Assembly: GCF_000264295.1 (NCBI RefSeq)
Contig: NZ_AJXT01000012.1
Span: 90,139-154,138, forward strand
DNA length: 64,000 nt
DNA from: Rhodanobacter spathiphylli B39
GTDB taxonomy: Bacteria; Pseudomonadota; Gammaproteobacteria; Xanthomonadales; Rhodanobacteraceae
Direction of reading: 5' to 3'
Shown: piece after piece, positions 1-8,945 of the stretch
Layout: each line of letters begins with the position of its first letter
Position numbering within the stretch: position 1 is the first letter of the stretch
Made by a program: the position numbers and the translations under genes
Notes under the pieces: generated by a model
What the model saw: only the letters and a program-made list of their open reading frames with translations
Told to the model about the DNA's origin: nothing
Databases searched by the model: none

Positions 1-22
1 GCACTTTCCGATGGGTCCTGCG

Positions 23-316
23 ATGCCATGTTTCGTCTACGCCAGCCTGCGCAAGGCTGGCAGCTACCTGTGGCTGGCCGAACGCGACGCGTTCGCCAGG
101 CTGCCCGAGCCGCTGTTGCTGCTGCTGGGCGAACTGCGTTTCGTGATGGAAGTGCAGCTGGACGAACAGCGCAAGCTGCCGGTGGAAGACACCGCGCAGG
201 TCCTCGCCCACCTGCGCGAGCAGGGCTGGCACCTGCAGGTGCCGCCCAATGAAACGCTGGCCGCGGCGAACCACCTGCCGTATACCCACTCCCCGCAGGA
301 TGACCGGGACGAGTGA
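23..316 (+). CDS. YcgL domain-containing protein
   Basis: Small soluble protein of the YcgL family (about 97 residues). The opening CFVYASLRKAGSYLWLAERDAF and the later stretch QRKLPVEDTAQVLAHLREQG with WHLQVPP match the family's conserved pattern and its usual length of about 95-110 residues. The start is placed at the ATG at 23 because family members begin directly with M-x-C/CxVY; an in-frame ATG at 11 would add four residues that are not part of the family. Molecular function is not established. No signal peptide or membrane segment. The gene lies at the left edge of the window, so its promoter is not visible. It is followed by a 134-bp gap and the large ankyrin gene on the same strand. 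Confidence 0.85.
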   Translation: MPCFVYASLRKAGSYLWLAERDAFARLPEPLLLLLGELRFVMEVQLDEQRKLPVEDTAQVLAHLREQGWHLQVPPNETLAAANHLPYTHSPQDDRDE

Positions 317-438
317 CGCGCCGACCTGCGCGAATTCCGTCGGCGTGCTCGCGCCGGCGGATTTCCCTCGGCAGACTTCCTTCGACGGATTTCCATCGGC
401 ATTAACACTTGGTTACCGTCTGCCCATCCAACGATTTC

Positions 439-451
439 TATACTCCCTCCA
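439..451 (+). promoter_or_regulatory. Candidate -10 element with start codon at the predicted +1
   Basis: TATACT at 439-444 is followed by only six bases before the ATG at 451. A transcript starting 6-7 bases after this hexamer would begin at the start codon itself. There is no purine-rich ribosome-binding site in front of the ATG. No convincing -35 hexamer was found at 16-18 bp spacing, so this is only a candidate for a leaderless mRNA. Confidence 0.35.
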
Positions 452-3400
452 TGACCCAGCCCAAATCGCGTCGCCGCCCTCCCTTCCTGCAAGCCCTGGC
501 CTGGTTCGTTCCCGGTTTGCTGGCGGTCTTCGTGGCCGGCCTGGTCAACCATCCGCTGACCCTGATTCCGCTGCTGGCCGCCAACGCGCTGACCCTGGCC
601 GCGGTCTGCCATGCGATCGGCTTCGACCCGGAACCGCAGTTCATGCGCACCGTGCTGCGCCGTGGCGCCGCCCACCTGGTGATGTTCACCGGCTACACCG
701 TGGCGGTGTTCGTGCTGGTGGCCTGGCCGATGATGCAGCTGACCCACGCGCCCAGCCTCAGCGGCGCCCTGCTGCTGGCGGCCGCCCTGGTGCTGGCGCT
801 GGTCGCGCTGTGGCGGCTGTGGCCGGCGTTCGGGCTGGTGTTCCTGTGGGACGACGCCTATCCGAGCCAGCGTGATGGCTCGTGGATATTCACCGCCACC
901 TTGCGCAGCGTCGCGTTCGGTCGCCACCTGTCGCGCGAGGAGCGCTTCTTCAGCCACTTCCTGCCGGTCGCGTTCTCGCTGCTGGTGCTGTCCTTCGGCG
1001 CGATCGCGCTGACCGGCCTGTACGGCGTGGTGCCCTCCGAGCCGCGCATCGCGGCGCTGGCCCTGTACGGCATCGTGCTGCTGCCGGCCGGCTGTCTGGT
1101 GATCGCCAACCGCACGCTGCGGGCGCTGCTGTGCGAGAGCCGGCATGCGCGCCGGCGGGCCGACCTGGCGCCGACCCCGGCGCCTCGCCCGGTCCTCACC
1201 GAGATCGAGCGCACTGCCGGCACCCCGGAACAGGCCGCTGCCCTGCTCGCCGCCACCCGCGACGGCGACATCGAGCGCGCGCTGGCACTGGTCGAGGTGG
1301 GTGCCGATCCGGACACCGCGCCCGCGGCCGACGATCGCGACCAGCGTCCGGTGCTGATGCTGGCCGCCTTGCTGCCTGATACCCGTTTGCTGCGCGCACT
1401 GATCGCCCGGGGCGCCGACGTCAATCGCGCCAGCGGCGGCATCACCCCGCTGCTGGCCGCCACCCGCGACAGCTGGCACGGCCGCGCCGAGGCGGTGCTG
1501 ACCCTGCTGGCCAACGGCGCCAGCCCGCTGGTCACCGATGCCGAGGGCAACACCGCGCTGCACGGCGCGGTGCTCAGCGCCGACGCCGGCGTGGCCGCGA
1601 TGCTGCTGGATGCCGCCGCACCGATCAACGCACTGAACCAGGCCGGCATCAGCCCGCTGGCCACCGCCTGTCGCGCGGCGAACTGGCCGCTGGCGAAGTT
1701 CCTGCTGGAGCACGGCGCCAAACCGGTCGTGCCCGATGGCGAGCCGGCCCTGGTCGCCGCCAGCGGCATCGCCGACGACGACGTCGAAGGGGTGAAGCTG
1801 CTGCTCAAGCACCGCGCCCCGGTGAATGCCTGCGATGCGCGCCACCGGCACGCCCTGCTCGGCGCCGCCGCCGAAGGCCACGAACAGATCGCCCGCGCGC
1901 TTTGCGCCGCCGGTGCCGACGTGAACCTGGTCGACCACCGCGGCAGCAGCGCGCTGATGGAAGCGGCCCGCGCCGGCGCCGGCGGCATCGTGCAATTGCT
2001 GGCCGAGGCGAAGGCCGACGCGGGCCTGCGCGACAACCACGGTCGCGACGCGCTGACCCTGGCCTGCCAGTCGCCGCACGCCGACGCCGGCACGATCAGC
2101 GCCCTGCTTGCCCTGGGCGCCGACCCGAAAGCACCGGCTGGCGACGGCCGCAGCGCGCTCGACCACGCCGCCGCCGCGGGACGCTGGGACCTGGTCGCCG
2201 TGCTCGATCCGGATACGCCGCTGCCGACCAGCCTCAGCCAGGACGTGCTGGCCGAAGGCGCCGACACCCCCGGGCACCTGCTCGATGCCTTGCGCTTCGG
2301 CCACTGGGCGATCGTCTCGGGCTTCGTTGCCCGCGTGCGCGAATGGCCGCAGGCCGAGCTGGCCCGCATGTATCTGGAGCTGGCCTCGCCCGGCCTGGGC
2401 GCGGCCCGCCGCTGGCTGCTCGAACACGGTCTGGCCGCCGAAGCGCGACTGGACGCACCGCAGATCGACGACGCCGACACCGGCGACACGCCACACCTGC
2501 CGCCGCTGGGCCAGCGCGTGTTCGATGCGCTGCTGCAGCGGTTGCCCGATGCCACCGAGGCACTCGACGACCTGCTGCAGGCCGGCGCCACGCCGGCCGG
2601 CGCCGGCCTGCTGGCGCAGGCGCTGCTGAACACGCACGGTGCGGCCCAGTCGGCCGCGCTGCCGCTGAAGATGCTCGAAGCGGGCGCCGATCCGTTCGGC
2701 CCCGACGCCCGGGCGCGCAGCCCGCTGCAGCTGGCCGCGGTGAACGATCAGCTGGAGTTGCTGCAGGCACTGCTGCAGCGGGGCTGCGATCCCAACGCCC
2801 GCGACCGCGACGGCCGCACGCCGCTGTTCGCCGCGCTGGAGCACGGCGCACAGGCGCTGCCGCTGGTGCGCGCGCTGATCGCCCACGGCGCCGACCCGGA
2901 AGCCACCGACGCCAACGGCGAGACCCCGCTGGGCCTGGCGCTGGAACATCCCGCGGTGGAACGCTGGCTGGACTGGCGCGACTGGGCGCGGCCGAATCGC
3001 GCGCTGCGCGCCAGTGACCTTCCCGCCGCCGCGCGCGCCGGCGCGCTGGCCAGCGTGCAGCGGCTGCTGGAACTGGGTTTTGCCGTGGACACCCTCGACG
3101 AACAGGGCGCCAGCGCCCTGCTGCATGCCTGTGGCGCCGGTCACCGCGAGATCGCCGCCTGCCTGCTGGACGCCAACGCCGATGCGACCCGCGCCGCCCG
3201 CAGCGGCGTGACTCCGCTGGCCGCCGCGGTCGCCGCGCGGCGCGAGTCGCTGGTGGCCCTGCTGCTGCAGCGCGAGGTCGCCGTCGACCAGCGCCTGCCG
3301 AACGACGCCACCGCACTGATGGCGGCGGCGGCGATGGGTTATCCGGAGATCGCCGAACAGCTGCTCGATGCGGGCGCCGACATCAAGGCGGTCGACAACG

Positions 3401-3885
3401 CCGGGCGCAGCGCGCTGCACGCGGCGGCGCAGTTCGGCTTCGAGCACAACGACAGCCTGCGCGCGCGGCGCCTGTTCGACGTGCTGCTCAAGCGCGGCGC
3501 CGACATCAACCACGCCGACCACGAAGGCAAGACGCCGCTGCTGCTGTTGCTCGGCGCCCAGCTGCGGCCGGGCAGCAGCTGCGACGCCACCCACATCGGG
3601 GCGCTGGTGCCGCTGCTGCTGGATGCCGGCGCCCAGGTCGGCCACGCCGACCAGCGCGGCGTCACCGCGCTGCACGCCTGTGCGATGCACGCCTTGCTGC
3701 CGCCCGCCCGGGTACTGCTGTCGCGCGGTGCCGACCGCAACGCGGCCGACGCATTCGGACGCAGCGCGGCGGACGTGGCCAGGCAACTCGGTTATGTGGA
3801 CATCGCCCACGAGCTGGCCGCGCGCAGCAGCGCGATCCCCAGCGTGCGGCAGACCCTGCGCCAGCCCGCCCAGCCGGCCGACTGA
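451..3885 (+). CDS. Membrane-anchored giant ankyrin-repeat protein
   Basis: 1144 residues. The first ~235 residues carry about five hydrophobic stretches (for example around FLQALAWFVPGLLAVFVAGL and HFLPVAFSLLVLSFGAIAL), so the protein is probably anchored in the inner membrane. A short basic linker follows, then ankyrin repeats to the C terminus. The repeats show the usual pattern of G-A-D-x-N ends and TPLxxA starts (GADVNLVDHRG, GCDPNARDRDGRTPL, GADINHADHEGKTPL). Spacing is irregular in the middle (about residues 600-700), where the repeat pattern is weak. Start: the ATG at 451 is preferred over a TTG at 409. Ankyrin domains bind proteins; the partner is unknown. Related long ankyrin proteins occur in Xanthomonadales. 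No enzyme motif was seen. Confidence 0.85.
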   Translation: MTQPKSRRRPPFLQALAWFVPGLLAVFVAGLVNHPLTLIPLLAANALTLAAVCHAIGFDPEPQFMRTVLRRGAAHLVMFTGYTVAVFVLVAWPMMQLTHAPSLSGALLLAAALVLALVALWRLWPAFGLVFLWDDAYPSQRDGSWIFTATLRSVAFGRHLSREERFFSHFLPVAFSLLVLSFGAIALTGLYGVVPSEPRIAALALYGIVLLPAGCLVIANRTLRALLCESRHARRRADLAPTPAPRPVLTEIERTAGTPEQAAALLAATRDGDIERALALVEVGADPDTAPAADDRDQRPVLMLAALLPDTRLLRALIARGADVNRASGGITPLLAATRDSWHGRAEAVLTLLANGASPLVTDAEGNTALHGAVLSADAGVAAMLLDAAAPINALNQAGISPLATACRAANWPLAKFLLEHGAKPVVPDGEPALVAASGIADDDVEGVKLLLKHRAPVNACDARHRHALLGAAAEGHEQIARALCAAGADVNLVDHRGSSALMEAARAGAGGIVQLLAEAKADAGLRDNHGRDALTLACQSPHADAGTISALLALGADPKAPAGDGRSALDHAAAAGRWDLVAVLDPDTPLPTSLSQDVLAEGADTPGHLLDALRFGHWAIVSGFVARVREWPQAELARMYLELASPGLGAARRWLLEHGLAAEARLDAPQIDDADTGDTPHLPPLGQRVFDALLQRLPDATEALDDLLQAGATPAGAGLLAQALLNTHGAAQSAALPLKMLEAGADPFGPDARARSPLQLAAVNDQLELLQALLQRGCDPNARDRDGRTPLFAALEHGAQALPLVRALIAHGADPEATDANGETPLGLALEHPAVERWLDWRDWARPNRALRASDLPAAARAGALASVQRLLELGFAVDTLDEQGASALLHACGAGHREIAACLLDANADATRAARSGVTPLAAAVAARRESLVALLLQREVAVDQRLPNDATALMAAAAMGYPEIAEQLLDAGADIKAVDNAGRSALHAAAQFGFEHNDSLRARRLFDVLLKRGADINHADHEGKTPLLLLLGAQLRPGSSCDATHIGALVPLLLDAGAQVGHADQRGVTALHACAMHALLPPARVLLSRGADRNAADAFGRSAADVARQLGYVDIAHELAARSSAIPSVRQTLRQPAQPAD

Positions 3886-4038
3886 GAGGTTGTGAGTTTT
3901 TCAACCTCTCAGGTCGGCCAGGCACGGCCGACCGCGGATCGGGCACGTCGGTGCCTGATCCGCGTGAGCGAGTCCGGGCGTGTACCGGACTCGCGATAGA
4001 AGAAAACCACAGGACGTGGTTTTCTTCACAGGCACTGA
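3884..4038. repeat. Multi-hairpin intergenic repeat, copy A
   Basis: Lies between the convergent ends of the ankyrin gene and the antiporter. It contains successive stem-loops: a 9-bp stem 3884-3892/3902-3910 that includes the ankyrin stop codon; an 8-bp stem near 3912-3935; a near-perfect 10-bp stem near 3938-3961; a perfect 10-bp stem 3968-3977/3985-3994 (GCGAGTCCGG); and a perfect 12-bp stem 3999-4010/4016-4027 (GAAGAAAACCAC) with a 5-base loop. The last hairpin has an A-rich 5' side and T-rich 3' side and could stop transcription from both sides. A diverged second copy of the region 3913-4038 lies at 20404-20525. Confidence 0.75.
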
Positions 4039-4082
4039 GGCGCGGTCGCGCCCATCGGCGCGGCCATCGCCCGATCAGCGTT

Positions 4083-5918
4083 TCACTCTTCCCCGGTCAG
4101 CGGAATGCCGGCATCGCGCTCGCGCACACGTTCGGCCTCGGGCGAGGCATCGGCCTCGAACAGGCGTTCCAGGTCGGCCAGCGCCTCGCGCGTGGTCTGC
4201 ACCAGCTTGGTCTCGTCGTCGTAGACCAAGTATTGCGCCTTGATCAGCTCCGCATCCTGGCGCCGGAAACGTTCCACCCGGTCGACCGCCTGCTCCGGCG
4301 TGAGGCCCAGCGCGACCAGGGCCTGCTTGGTCATCTTCAGGCTCGAATACAGCGTCTCGCGCACCGGCTCGTCGACGCCCAGGTCCATCAGCCGCCACAC
4401 GTGCTGGCGGTTGCGCGCCCGCGCGATGATCTTCAGGTGCGGATACTGCCGGCGCACCACCCGCGCCACGCGCAGGCTCGACTCGGGGTCGTCGCTGGCC
4501 AGCACGAACACCTCGGCCTTGTCCGCCTGCGCGGCACGCAGCAGCTCCGGCCGGGCCGGATCGCCGTAGAAAATGTCGGTGACGTTGCCAAAGCGCTGGA
4601 TCAGGTCCATCTGCTCCACCGAGTGGTCGAGCGCCACGAACGGAATGCTCTGCGCGCGCAGCACGCGGGCCACGATCTGACCCATGCGGCCATAGCCGGC
4701 GATGATCACCCGCGGCACGTGCGTGTCGATGGTGTCGTAGGCGCGCGTGGGCTTCTTCGCCTTGCCGCCGAGCAACCGCGACAGCACGGCAACCAGCAGT
4801 GGCGTCAACGCCATCGACAGCGAGATCGCCAGCACCAGCAGGTTGTGCTGCGGGCCGTTGAGCAGTTGCTGCTCCTGCGCCAGCTTCAGCACCACGAATG
4901 CAAACTCGCCGCCGCAGGCCAGCAGCACCGCCAGCCGCAACGCCTCGGCGCGATCCAGCCCGCCGACCAGGCGGCCCAGCGGCCACAGCAACGCGCCCTT
5001 CAGCAGCATCAGGGTGAGCACCACCGCCAGTACGTGCAGCGGCTGATGCAGCAGCAGCGACAGATCCATCGACATGCCGACGCTGATGAAGAACAGGCCC
5101 AGCAGCAGCCCCTTGAACGGTTCGAGATGCGATTCCAGGTCGTGCCGGTATTCGGAATCAGCCAGCAGCACGCCGGCCAGGAAGGCGCCCAGCGTGGCGG
5201 ACACGCCAGCCAGCTCCATCAGCCAGGCGGTACCCATCACCACCAGCAGCGCGGTGGCGGTGGAGACCTCCACCGCATCGGCCTTGGCCACGAAGCGGAA
5301 CACCGGGCGCAACAGGTAACGGCCACCGACCACCACCGCCACGATCACGCCGATCGTGCGCATGGTGCCGGTCAGGTCCACGCCATGGCGGGCGGAGGCC
5401 GTGGCCAGCAACGGCACCATCGCGATCAGCGGGATCGCCGCCAGGTCCTGGAACAGCAGGATCGCGAACGCCTGGCGTCCGTAGGCCGAGCCGACTTCCT
5501 TGCGCTCGGCGAGGATCTGCAGGCCGAACGCGGTGGACGACAGCGCCAGGCTGCCGCCCGCGATCACCGCCGTCTTGCCGGGCAGGCCTTCCAGGAAATA
5601 CGCCACCGCCGCGATCACCACGCTGCTGGCCAGCACCTGCAACAGGCCGGTGCCGAACACCGAGCGGCGCATCACCCACAGCCGTTGCGGCGACAATTCC
5701 AGGCCGATCACGAACAGCATCAGCACGATGCCGAATTCGGAAATCGTGCTGACCCCGGCGGTATCGCCGACCAGCCCGAGCAATTGCGGCCCGATCACCA
5801 CGCCGGCCAGCAGGTAGCCCAGCACCGACCCCAGCCGGAAGCGCTTGGTCAGCGGCACCGCGATCACCGTGGCCAGCAGGAACACCAGCGCGGTCTGCAG
5901 GTAGTGGTGGTTGTCCAA
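4083..5918 (-). CDS. CPA2 monovalent cation/proton antiporter with RCK domain (Kef type)
   Basis: 611 residues. Residues 1 to ~385 are a chain of membrane helices typical of the CPA2 Na+/K+:H+ exchanger family (FGIVLMLFVIGLELSP, AIAGGSLALSSTAFGLQIL, FLAGVLLADSEYRHDLE). About residues 400-520 form an RCK/TrkA-N nucleotide-binding domain beginning VIIAGYGRMGQIVARVL with the Rossmann glycines. This matches KefB/KefC, which export K+ in exchange for H+ and are gated by ligands. Whether this one responds to glutathione adducts cannot be read from the sequence, and no KefF/KefG partner lies next to it. The chosen start is a TTG at 5918 with a GGAG about 10 bases upstream. The gene ends facing the ankyrin gene across the repeat cluster. 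Confidence 0.88.
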   Translation of the reverse strand: MDNHHYLQTALVFLLATVIAVPLTKRFRLGSVLGYLLAGVVIGPQLLGLVGDTAGVSTISEFGIVLMLFVIGLELSPQRLWVMRRSVFGTGLLQVLASSVVIAAVAYFLEGLPGKTAVIAGGSLALSSTAFGLQILAERKEVGSAYGRQAFAILLFQDLAAIPLIAMVPLLATASARHGVDLTGTMRTIGVIVAVVVGGRYLLRPVFRFVAKADAVEVSTATALLVVMGTAWLMELAGVSATLGAFLAGVLLADSEYRHDLESHLEPFKGLLLGLFFISVGMSMDLSLLLHQPLHVLAVVLTLMLLKGALLWPLGRLVGGLDRAEALRLAVLLACGGEFAFVVLKLAQEQQLLNGPQHNLLVLAISLSMALTPLLVAVLSRLLGGKAKKPTRAYDTIDTHVPRVIIAGYGRMGQIVARVLRAQSIPFVALDHSVEQMDLIQRFGNVTDIFYGDPARPELLRAAQADKAEVFVLASDDPESSLRVARVVRRQYPHLKIIARARNRQHVWRLMDLGVDEPVRETLYSSLKMTKQALVALGLTPEQAVDRVERFRRQDAELIKAQYLVYDDETKLVQTTREALADLERLFEADASPEAERVRERDAGIPLTGEE

Positions 5919-6013
5919 GCGCGTGCGGCTCCGGTCGGGGAGGTTCGATTATTCCACGCGAAGGCCGGCCGCACCCGCTGCCGGTGCGGTTTCACATCGC
6001 AGTTTCCGAAAAC

Positions 6014-6042
6014 GATCAGGCCCGCTTGCGGCGGGCCTGATC
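6014..6042 (-). terminator. Rho-independent terminator of the M3 peptidase gene
   Basis: Perfect 12-bp GC-rich stem (6014-6025 with 6031-6042, GATCAGGCCCGC) and a 5-base loop. It lies 26 bp beyond the stop codon of the minus-strand peptidase gene. Read on the minus strand it is followed by a short CGTTTTC tract. Confidence 0.8.
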
Positions 6043-6067
6043 TTCCAGCGCGGAATGCTGCAACGGC

Positions 6068-8263
6068 TTACTTCTTCGGCGCGTCCTTCAAGCCGCGGTT
6101 TTCCAGCATCGGCTCGATCTGCGGGTCCTGGCCGCGCCAGTCCCTGTACATCTTGGCCAGTTCCTCGGTGTTGCCCCGCGACAGCACCATGGCGCGGAAG
6201 CGGTCGCCGTTCTCGCGGGTCAGGCCGCCGTGTTCCTTGAAGCCCACGAAGGCGTCGTCGGCCAGCATCTCGGTCCACAGGTAGGCGTAGTAGCCGGCGG
6301 CGTAGCCGTTGCCCCAGATGTGCTGGAAGTAGCTGGAGCGGTAGCGCGGCGGCACGTAGCCGAGGTCGATGCCGTCCTTCTTCAGCGCGGCGGCTTCGAA
6401 CTTGTCGGCGTCCTGCAGCGGCGCGTCGGCGCCCAGCATGTGCCAGTTCATGTCCAGCAGCGCGGCCGAGACCAGCTCGGTCATGTTGTAGCCGGAGTTG
6501 AACTTGCCGGCCTTCGTCATCTTGTCGACCAGCGCCTTGGGCATCGGCTCGCCGGTCTGGTAGTTCTTCGCGTAGTGGGCGAACACCTTCGGATCGGTGG
6601 CCCAGTGCTCGTTGAACTGCGAGGGGAACTCGACGAAGTCGCGCGCGGTGTTGGTGCCGGACAGGGTCGGGTACTGCTCGTCGGCGAAAATGCCGTGCAG
6701 GGCGTGGCCGAACTCGTGGAACATGGTGATCACGTCATCGAACGACAGCAGCGCCGGCTGGCCCGCGGCCGGCTTGCTGAAGTTGCCCACGTTGTAGATC
6801 ACCGGCTTGGTGCCCAGCAGTTTCGACTGGGTGACCAGGTTGTCCATCCAGGCGCCGCCGTTCTTGTTGTCGCGCTTGAAGTAGTCGCAGTAGAACAGCG
6901 CCATCGAGCTGCCATCCTTGTCGAACACCTCGAACACGCGCACGTCCGGCTGGTACACCGGGATGTCCTTGCGCTCCTTGAAGGTCAGCCCGTACAGCTG
7001 GTTGGCCGCGTAGAACACGCCGTTCTGCAGCACGTTGTCCAGTTCGAAGTACGGCTTGATCTGGTTTTCGTCGAGGTCGTACTTCGCCTTGCGCACCTGC
7101 TCGGCGTAGAAGTTCCAGTCCCACGGCTGCAGCTTGAAGCCGCCGTGCTGCTGGTCGATCACCGCCTGGATGTCGGCCGCCTCCACCTTGGCGCGGCCGG
7201 TGACGGCGGGCACCAGGTCCTGCATGAACTTCAGCGCGGTTTCCGGCGTCTTCGCCATCTGGTCGTCGAGCTTCCACGCGGCATAGCTGGGGAAGCCGAG
7301 CAGCTTCGCCTGTTCGGCGCGGATCTGCGCCAGCCGCTCGATGGTCTTGCGGGTGTCGTTCGCGTCGCCCTGCTCGGCACGGTTCCACGAGGCCTCGAAC
7401 AGCGCCTGGCGGGTGGCGCGGTCGGTGAGGTCCTGCAGCTCCGGCTGCTGGGTGGTGTTCTGCAGCGACAGCACGTACTTGCCGTCCTGCTTGCGGTCCT
7501 TGCCGGCCTGGCTGGCGGCGGCCAGTTCGGCATCGGACAGGCCGGCCAGCTTCGCCTTGTCGGCGATCACCGGCGCGGCGTCCTTCGTTGCGGCCAGCAG
7601 CTTGTTGGTGAACGCGGTGCTCAGCGTGGACTCTTCCTTGTTGAGTTCCTTCAGCTTCGCCTTGTCGGCGTCGGACAGCTTGGCGCCGGCGTGCACGAAG
7701 TTCCGGTAGACCACCTCGACCAGGCGCGCCGATTCGGGGTCGAGCTTGAGCGTGTCGCGCTGGTCGTAGACCGTCTGCACGCGCTGGAACAGCTTGCTGT
7801 CAAGATAGATCGCGTCCTCGTGCGCGGCCAGCTTCGGCGCTTCGTCTTCCTGCACTTTCTGCAGCGCGTCGTCGGTGTTGGCACCGGTGACGGCGTTGAA
7901 GGCGGTCATCACCCGGCTCAGCATGGCGCCGGATTTCTCCATCGCCACGTAGGTGTTCTCGAAGGTGGGCGCTTCGGGGTTGTTCGCGATCTTCTCGATC
8001 TCGGCCATGTGCTGCTTCATGCCCTCTTCGATCGCGGGCTGGTAGTCGGCGTCATGGATCTTGTCGAACGGCGGCGCCTGGAACGGCAGCGTGCTGGCGC
8101 TGTAGAACGGGTTGCTGGTCATGTCGGTGGCCGCCGGCGCGGCGCTGCTGGTGCTGACGGCGGAAGCGGCCGGCGCGGGTGGGTTGGCGGCGCCTTCCGG
8201 CTGCTGCGAGCAGGCGGCCAGGGCCATCGTGGTGGCGATCACAATCGTGCGCAGTCGAAGCAT
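6068..8263 (-). CDS. dcp: Peptidyl-dipeptidase Dcp-type M3 metallopeptidase, lipoprotein
   Basis: 731 residues. The M3 zinc motif HEFGHALHG is present with His516, Glu517 and His520, followed by the expected downstream E-F-x-S-Q motif (DFVEFPSQFNEHW). M3 dipeptidyl carboxypeptidases remove C-terminal dipeptides from oligopeptides. E. coli Dcp is largely soluble, but this one starts MLRLRTIVIATTMALAACSQ, a lipoprotein signal with lipobox LAAC, so it is probably tethered in the periplasm. An Ala/Pro/Ser linker follows the lipid Cys. The start at 8263 is preferred over an upstream ATG at 8344 because it places the signal peptide at the N terminus and has a GGGGAA Shine-Dalgarno. A strong terminator lies downstream. 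Confidence 0.92.
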   Translation of the reverse strand: MLRLRTIVIATTMALAACSQQPEGAANPPAPAASAVSTSSAAPAATDMTSNPFYSASTLPFQAPPFDKIHDADYQPAIEEGMKQHMAEIEKIANNPEAPTFENTYVAMEKSGAMLSRVMTAFNAVTGANTDDALQKVQEDEAPKLAAHEDAIYLDSKLFQRVQTVYDQRDTLKLDPESARLVEVVYRNFVHAGAKLSDADKAKLKELNKEESTLSTAFTNKLLAATKDAAPVIADKAKLAGLSDAELAAASQAGKDRKQDGKYVLSLQNTTQQPELQDLTDRATRQALFEASWNRAEQGDANDTRKTIERLAQIRAEQAKLLGFPSYAAWKLDDQMAKTPETALKFMQDLVPAVTGRAKVEAADIQAVIDQQHGGFKLQPWDWNFYAEQVRKAKYDLDENQIKPYFELDNVLQNGVFYAANQLYGLTFKERKDIPVYQPDVRVFEVFDKDGSSMALFYCDYFKRDNKNGGAWMDNLVTQSKLLGTKPVIYNVGNFSKPAAGQPALLSFDDVITMFHEFGHALHGIFADEQYPTLSGTNTARDFVEFPSQFNEHWATDPKVFAHYAKNYQTGEPMPKALVDKMTKAGKFNSGYNMTELVSAALLDMNWHMLGADAPLQDADKFEAAALKKDGIDLGYVPPRYRSSYFQHIWGNGYAAGYYAYLWTEMLADDAFVGFKEHGGLTRENGDRFRAMVLSRGNTEELAKMYRDWRGQDPQIEPMLENRGLKDAPKK

Positions 8264-8321
8264 CGGGTTCCCCAGGAGTGGTGCGCCCGGCATCGGGCAC
8301 GGAAGTCTGACCGCCGACTGT

Positions 8322-8485
8322 AGGAGCGTGGACGGTAGAAACACAAGCGGCTGCGGCGGCGTGGTTTTGGCCAGCTTTTCCGCTCCTTTTCGTCGAATGG
8401 CTACGGCTGTTCGCCTCGAACGATCGAAAAACCTGACTCAGGACCGCGTTGCCTCGCTCACCTGGTTTGTACCGCCCACGCTCCT
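8322..8485. repeat. 164-bp element with 22-bp imperfect terminal inverted repeats
   Basis: 8322-8343 and 8464-8485 are inverted copies of AGGAGCGTGG-n-CGGTA-n-AAAC with two mismatches in 22. The element fills most of the 282-bp gap between the peptidase start and the upstream unknown gene, so any peptidase promoter must lie in or beside it. It has no coding capacity and resembles a small non-autonomous element. Confidence 0.55.
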
Positions 8486-8545
8486 GGCGAGATGGCGGCC
8501 CGTTTCCAGACGGTGACGCCGTGAGGCGGCGCAGAATCCTGCGAC

Positions 8546-8893
8546 TCAGGCGGCGCGCAGGTCGCGCAACTGCCAGGCGCCGCCGATCAGCAGGTACAGC
8601 CGATGGCGCACCACGCTCATCGGCAGATCGGTGATCAGGTCCACCTCGGTGTGCAGGTCGACCACCCGCGCGTCCACCTGCGCGGCCGGGTCGGTGGCGC
8701 CGAGACTGTCGTCGACCGCGTCCGGATCGGGCTGCGCCGCGCGCCAGCGCCGGAACAGCTCGTCGCTGCGCAAGGCTTGCTGCAGGGTGCTGGCGAAACC
8801 GTCCGGGCCGGCGCCATCCCACGAGAAACGCGGATCGTCGCCCCGTGCGTGGACGATGTCGGCGATCGAAAGGTAGTAGTGGTTGCGGGCCAT
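8546..8893 (-). CDS. Conserved-looking small protein of unknown function
   Basis: 115 residues, MARNHYYLSIADIVHARGDDPRFSWDG to a basic end (WQLRDLRAA). No signal peptide, no membrane helix and no recognised motif. The start at 8893 is preferred because GGAG lies 6-8 bases upstream; an in-frame ATG at 8923 has no such site. It lies 52 bp downstream of bioD on the same strand, so it is probably the last gene of the TMEM175-like/bioD unit. Codon use and GC resemble its neighbours. I do not recognise a function. Confidence 0.65.
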   Translation of the reverse strand: MARNHYYLSIADIVHARGDDPRFSWDGAGPDGFASTLQQALRSDELFRRWRAAQPDPDAVDDSLGATDPAAQVDARVVDLHTEVDLITDLPMSVVRHRLYLLIGGAWQLRDLRAA

Positions 8894-8945
8894 GGTCACT
8901 CCGGCGTGGGAAACGTGCGCCATCCGAACACATCGGATGTGAAGC

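Noticed and set aside
64..3810. Long open frame on the minus strand opposite the ankyrin gene
   Set aside because: A product of high GC and repeat periodicity; it has no motifs, and the plus-strand frame encodes clear ankyrin repeats and membrane helices.
3951..6284. Long plus-strand frame opposite the antiporter
   Set aside because: Gln/His/Arg-rich translation typical of the antisense of a membrane-protein gene; the minus strand encodes an unmistakable CPA2 antiporter.
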